A DNA stretch of 64,000 bases, taken from NCBI RefSeq assembly GCF_000150955.2, contig NC_011691.1, positions 186,001-250,000 on the forward strand, given 5' to 3'. The translations under genes were made by a program, and so were the position numbers. The notes under the pieces are model-generated. The model was not told where the DNA came from and searched no databases. It saw nothing but the letters and a program-made list of their open reading frames with translations. Within the stretch, counting starts at the first letter, position 1; each line of letters starts with the position of its first letter. The DNA is from Phaeodactylum tricornutum CCAP 1055/1. Lineage: Eukaryota; Bacillariophyta; Bacillariophyceae; Surirellales; Neidiaceae. Below, piece by piece: positions 60,146 to 64,000 of the stretch.

Positions 60146-62524
60146 CTATTTGCTGTGCTCGTCGTCTTCGAGAAGCTCTCCTGCTCGACTAGAACCGAAG
60201 CTCTGATTTGCAAAAGCAAGGAATTGCTTAAATTTGCTATCGCCTTTGCCAACCGACATGCTCTTTGATTTTGTTGGTGTTTTGGGGGCTTTCCATATGG
60301 CCGAAAAATCTGAACTTTTTGATCGGAGAAGTGATCCGAACCCTCGTCTGGATTTAGTCGGTGAAACAACTAGAGCATTAGAGGCCAGTGTAGCTGTCCC
60401 GTGTGTGTTCCCGCGTTGGCCGCTGCGACGAGACTCAGGCCCCGATCTATGCTCATCATCTAGATCCGAGGAATTTTGACGGGTCGGTTTCCTTGGTAGC
60501 GAGTCGCGTCGTTCAGCAGCACGATTGATGACCTCAATAAGCTCAATGGAACCATCGTCAGATAAGATTTCATCTTCCTGGTCTTCTGTTGTACTCTCCA
60601 CTTCTTCATTTGCCATTTCCTGGAAGCCGTCAGCAGTTGTAAAGTTCAATTGCATGAACTGGGTGGAAACTGAACGATCCATAATTTGGTCCGGAACTTC
60701 ATATGGATTTATTGCCGGGCTGCGTTCTGTATGATAGCGATTGGGGCAGAACCAACTGTATGAAGTCGAGCTTTCTGAAGAACTCACAGAGTTCAGTGTA
60801 TTCTCCAAGGTTCCTATTTGCAAGCCCTTGATGTCGGAACATGAAATGCTGCTAAACATTCTGTCGTGGGTAATTTCATGGGATAAATTTGGAAGTGACT
60901 TGTTCATGTTTGTCTTGCCCGTCCACTTGGACGAAATGCGAGAGCATCCGTTCGTCAACCAAAGCTTTTGGCTGCTTCGCGAAGAAATAGAACCAGCACT
61001 GACCGAGCGGTGGGGAGCCCGTGATATTGTCTCTCGACGACTTAATCCCAAAGTTGGTGTCCGCTTGAACCGAGAATCGCTCACGCGTATCTCCGGCTTA
61101 GACGTTGATGTCAGCTGAGATCTCTGCAAGGGAGCGACGCCAATCATTGATGGCCGCTTAAGAGGGCGAATTTGAATTTCTACGAAGCTTTTCGGGCTGT
61201 CTCGGGGACGTGAATTCTCCTTACTTGGTCTTATACTCATGTCGGCGGTGCTGTCTTGGCTACGTGGCTCCGTCCACCCATCCATTTCTATATTTGATAT
61301 TTCGTGACCTTCGGGCAAAGAAGACAGTGATCCAGAGCCGTTCCAACTTGCTTCGCGAGTCTGCTTTTTTCTGCGGCCCGAAGATTTTTTAGCCCTAAAC
61401 TTTTTTCTCCGTTGATCATGTTGCGGAGTATCATCCAGAGGCCCGCTCAATTCTAATAATGCTTCTGCGGAAAATGAAAGCTCCGGTGCTTCAATATCGT
61501 CAAACAGATGACGGGTTGTGCTAGGTGGTACCTCCAAGCAGTCCACTATTTCCTTGACGCTAAAACTGTCATCCGTAGGTTGGCCTCTCCAGTTGCAATC
61601 GTCAGATAAAGTAGTTTCGGTGGTGAACGAATCTTTATTTGTAGTGTGACTCCTGGCCTGAGGTGCCGAACTCTGGAACGAGCTGTTGTCCACCTTTGCA
61701 ATCGGCCTCAAGAATTGCTCTCTTATTTTAGATGAAGTTTCCAACGCAGGGGTTTTATTGGTAGATTTAGTTTTCAGCAGGGTAGAGTGGTCGGGTTCAT
61801 CACAACTCCACTCTAGGATTGAATAGTTCGAGCACACACTCCTTTCGTCAATCAGCATGCTTTGGCGCCTCAAATCATCACCTTTTAAATTGGTCTCTGG
61901 CAGATGGCCGCTATCAAAAAGTGTGTCGTCCTGGCTAGTAGATGTTTGAGGTGTTGGTGGACCAGTAGATGGAAGTGAGGAGGCTGGGGTCGATGGGCAG
62001 GGAGTGGATCGTCGGTGGTTGGAGCTCCTGTTAACTGAATTTTCCTCCGGTTTCGCAGTGAGCTGATGACCTTCAATTCGCGACTCTTTCCGTCTCAAAA
62101 TTTGAGCAGACGCAAGATCGATCAAATCTTGTGAAACGATGTGTTGGCTTTCGGTTGCCAGTGCCTGTCTCGGCGGTTCATCGCTGCTGCTAGTACTACT
62201 TTCAAGTGTCTCGACGCCTTTTACAATCTTGATCTTACCCCCTCCATGACCTCCATGAGTATCAACGTGAATTACCCATTTGAGATTTCCCCTTGTGCAC
62301 TCCACACGAGCACGGCTTTTCGTCACAGTTTTCCTCTTATTCCCAGCGGTGCTTTTTTCAGACGCAATTGCAGGGCTGGGATTGAGTAAAGCATGGCCGT
62401 TCACTTTCACCTCTGAATTGTACGTGGATCGCGAGCGAAACTTCTTTTCATGGGATTTTCGAAGACGATGGTGCCGAGAACCTCCCCTCACAAGCGGAGA
62501 GGTCGCCGGTGAATGGACCATCAT
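60146..62524 (-). CDS. Basic Ser-rich low-complexity protein, unknown
   Basis: The 792-residue product from the ATG at 62524 starts with a basic N-terminus and one distinct block (RVECTRGNLKWVIHVDTHGG with HGGGKIKIVKG). The rest is Ser/Thr/Asn-rich and mostly disordered. The C-terminal 60 residues are basic with FGSLLRSKSSDFSAIWKAP and end in a short helix (FKQFLAFANQSFG) and an acidic tail. No known domain or signal. Its gene converges on a similar-type gene, but I see no clear homology between them. Confidence 0.65.
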   Translation of the reverse strand: MMVHSPATSPLVRGGSRHHRLRKSHEKKFRSRSTYNSEVKVNGHALLNPSPAIASEKSTAGNKRKTVTKSRARVECTRGNLKWVIHVDTHGGHGGGKIKIVKGVETLESSTSSSDEPPRQALATESQHIVSQDLIDLASAQILRRKESRIEGHQLTAKPEENSVNRSSNHRRSTPCPSTPASSLPSTGPPTPQTSTSQDDTLFDSGHLPETNLKGDDLRRQSMLIDERSVCSNYSILEWSCDEPDHSTLLKTKSTNKTPALETSSKIREQFLRPIAKVDNSSFQSSAPQARSHTTNKDSFTTETTLSDDCNWRGQPTDDSFSVKEIVDCLEVPPSTTRHLFDDIEAPELSFSAEALLELSGPLDDTPQHDQRRKKFRAKKSSGRRKKQTREASWNGSGSLSSLPEGHEISNIEMDGWTEPRSQDSTADMSIRPSKENSRPRDSPKSFVEIQIRPLKRPSMIGVAPLQRSQLTSTSKPEIRVSDSRFKRTPTLGLSRRETISRAPHRSVSAGSISSRSSQKLWLTNGCSRISSKWTGKTNMNKSLPNLSHEITHDRMFSSISCSDIKGLQIGTLENTLNSVSSSESSTSYSWFCPNRYHTERSPAINPYEVPDQIMDRSVSTQFMQLNFTTADGFQEMANEEVESTTEDQEDEILSDDGSIELIEVINRAAERRDSLPRKPTRQNSSDLDDEHRSGPESRRSGQRGNTHGTATLASNALVVSPTKSRRGFGSLLRSKSSDFSAIWKAPKTPTKSKSMSVGKGDSKFKQFLAFANQSFGSSRAGELLEDDEHSK

Positions 62525-63019
62525 GGTGAACCAAGTTTTATTATGTGTGGCCTTGTTTTCGTTGTCTTCCTTTGGTAAACCTTTTCTGGAAAGAATCGAC
62601 GGAAAATGATAAAAGACTATTGGGCCGAATGATTAAGATTTCGACAGCGAAACGGTCACAGCATATTTTTATATAATGTTTTAATATAATTTGTCCTATG
62701 ATTTTTCTGGGTACTTGGTTTGTGGAAAGTTTGCTGTCAAGTCTATCAATCTGACTCTTGCGAAATGCAAATCAGACCCCTCTATTTCCAACCATCTACC
62801 TGAATACCTGACCATCAACACAAATCATTCAAGTCAGGGCCCTCTTCGAATGCCGTGCGGGAGTCCTTTACGCTGAAGGTCTCCTCCGAGAGGGGCGATT
62901 TGCTAGTATTAGCAGCCAAGAATTGGAGAAGGAGAAGGATGGTGCAGGCGAGATCTAGACGAAAAGAAGATGAAAATCGACGATTCGGTTTTTTTGTTTA
63001 GCGGCATTGTACGTGCAGG
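62525..63019. other. Intergenic region
   Basis: About 500 nt upstream of the previous gene. No gene supported. Confidence 0.4.
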
Positions 63020-63364
63020 TTGCCAGTACGTCTACGTGCCACGGACAGCACCAAAGCACTGAATGAGATTCATTGTCTTTGGCTGGATCACCTCCGAAGC
63101 AAGACACGAACACTAGGAAACAATATAGTGTGGTCGAGCAACGCCGAGCCTGTTTTCAATATAGAATCGCATCACCAAACAAATCAAGAAGTTCTCGCTG
63201 AAATTTTTACTTTGAGCCAGTGCCAATTTCTGATTCACAGCTTAGCTGCTAGTTCAGAAGCTGTAATCTGGATCAACCTGGATTTGCACGTACAGTCTGT
63301 GAATCTGGAGGGTCCGGTGCATTTGGAGCCTGCTTCATTCGAGACTCTATTCAAATGGAACTAG
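63020..63364 (+). pseudogene. C-terminal fragment of a fucosyltransferase-like gene
   Basis: A 114-codon frame ends at 63364 and reads RLRATDSTKALNEIHCLWLD near its start, then NQEVLAEIFTLSQCQFLIHS, LAASSEAVIWINLDLH and VQSVNLEGP. This order (ATDS, D/E-x-x-x-L-S-x-C-x-F-L-I, SxxxEAVIW) is the C-terminal nucleotide-sugar-binding half of GT23/NodZ-like fucosyltransferases. There is no ATG at its start and no upstream half can be seen within 400 nt, so it is either the last exon of a longer gene with distant exons or a truncated copy. A possible acceptor (GTGCAG) at 63018 allows the exon view. Confidence 0.4.
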
Positions 63365-64000
63365 ACCGGGAGCCCCACGAGAGCTGGCCGCATCCGCTGG
63401 AAAGCAACGTTTGGACTCGTTCTATAGATACCGAAAAGCAATTTGAAAGGTCGAAGGCCGGCAAACACGATGCATGCAAGGGATGTGATTGTGATAAATT
63501 ATAGCCACACAATGCTACAATTTGATACTACGTTGTAGATAGAATTGCTTAGCCTTAGCATTGTTTGTTGGAACATCTATCTAGGATTCACTAGCTCTAG
63601 ATCTTGGCCTCATTGCCATTTCCTTTTTCCTGGCTCTGTCGTAGGACAGACGCAGTGGCCAGACGACTGTCCTCGTCGGGTTCATTACCCGTGTGTGGCA
63701 TGCCGGAGGAAAATACGAAGCGTCTCATAGGAAACCAAATATTTGCGTTATGCACCCAAATGTTTGCAACATACACAACTCTGGTTCCGTTGCATGAGGC
63801 GTATAAGACAACTCGTCTTATCAAACCTGATATGCTAGGAACAAAATATTCCTGATTACCATACAGTTTCCCTAGATGAAAGTTGTCAACAGATACTGTT
63901 GGCACCATCCGAACTTGATGGTTTGGCGATCACATAGGTGATCCAATCATCTCGACAAAAACTATGTCAATGGTTCGATAGCCAGTACATTGGCTACGGG
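63365..64000. other. Unassigned window end
   Basis: About 640 nt with no clear gene. A minus-strand ATG frame near 63908-63597 (TVSVDNFHLGKLYGNQEYFV) could be a piece of a gene but has no recognised family. Confidence 0.35.

Noticed and set aside
1-64000. tRNA genes
   Set aside because: A few GTTCGA-like words occur, but none has a fitting acceptor stem or anticodon arm by eye.

Overview
The window looks like nuclear DNA of a pennate diatom, most likely Phaeodactylum tricornutum (organism inferred, not searched). The evidence is compact eukaryotic genes on both strands, short GT-AG introns (about 60-230 nt in the models built here), and several precursors that start with a signal peptide followed by a Phe-type plastid cleavage motif (SAF, AAFAP, SFVFP, GFVP). 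Typical diatom families are also present: HSF, DUF6824, single-AP2 and P/T-rich membrane proteins. I saw no operons, CRISPR arrays, rRNA, or convincing tRNA.

Layout. 0-9 kb: plastid SufD, a two-exon SHAQKY-type Myb protein, a mitochondrion-targeted IscU-like protein, and a large two-exon AP2 protein, followed by a low-complexity gap. 9.5-12 kb: a complete 2.5-kb DNA transposon with 188-bp terminal inverted repeats and 9-bp target duplications (MULE-like). 12-25 kb: a GH5 exo-glucanase, plastid uroporphyrinogen decarboxylase, two hypothetical genes, a TrmB-like methyltransferase with a decayed copy nearby, a perfect 114-bp tandem duplication, a P/T-rich minisatellite ORF, and a tandem-kinase protein. 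25-39 kb: a GDS-esterase-like membrane protein, a small secreted or plastid protein, a double DUF6824 protein, a long repetitive plastid protein, ribosomal protein uS13 (RPS18) with a start codon split by an intron, an HSF, a small plastid coiled-coil protein, and an Smr protein with ubiquitin-interacting-like motifs. 39.7-45 kb: a cryptic three-exon gene, a 3'-5' exonuclease and the ketone-body enzyme SCOT. 45-64 kb: a beta-propeller-like type I membrane protein, an RGLE-type diatom protein, a GPI-anchored-like protein, a second GDS-esterase-like paralogue, a protein with repeated acidic tryptophan motifs, mitochondrial mS33 and COX16, two convergent basic low-complexity proteins, and a fucosyltransferase-like fragment.

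How genes relate. Most neighbours are functionally unrelated, as expected in a eukaryote. Shared themes are organelle Fe-S and tetrapyrrole supply (SufD, an IscU-like protein, UROD), mitochondrial function (SCOT, mS33, COX16), and wall or glycan work (GH5 glucanase, two GDS-esterase-like proteins, a fucosyltransferase-like fragment). A 9-mer, TGACTGTGA, lies upstream of several start codons in matching orientation and may be a promoter element.

Gene starts were placed at ATG codons. Exon joins were read by eye from splice sites and protein continuity and have not been tested against transcripts.
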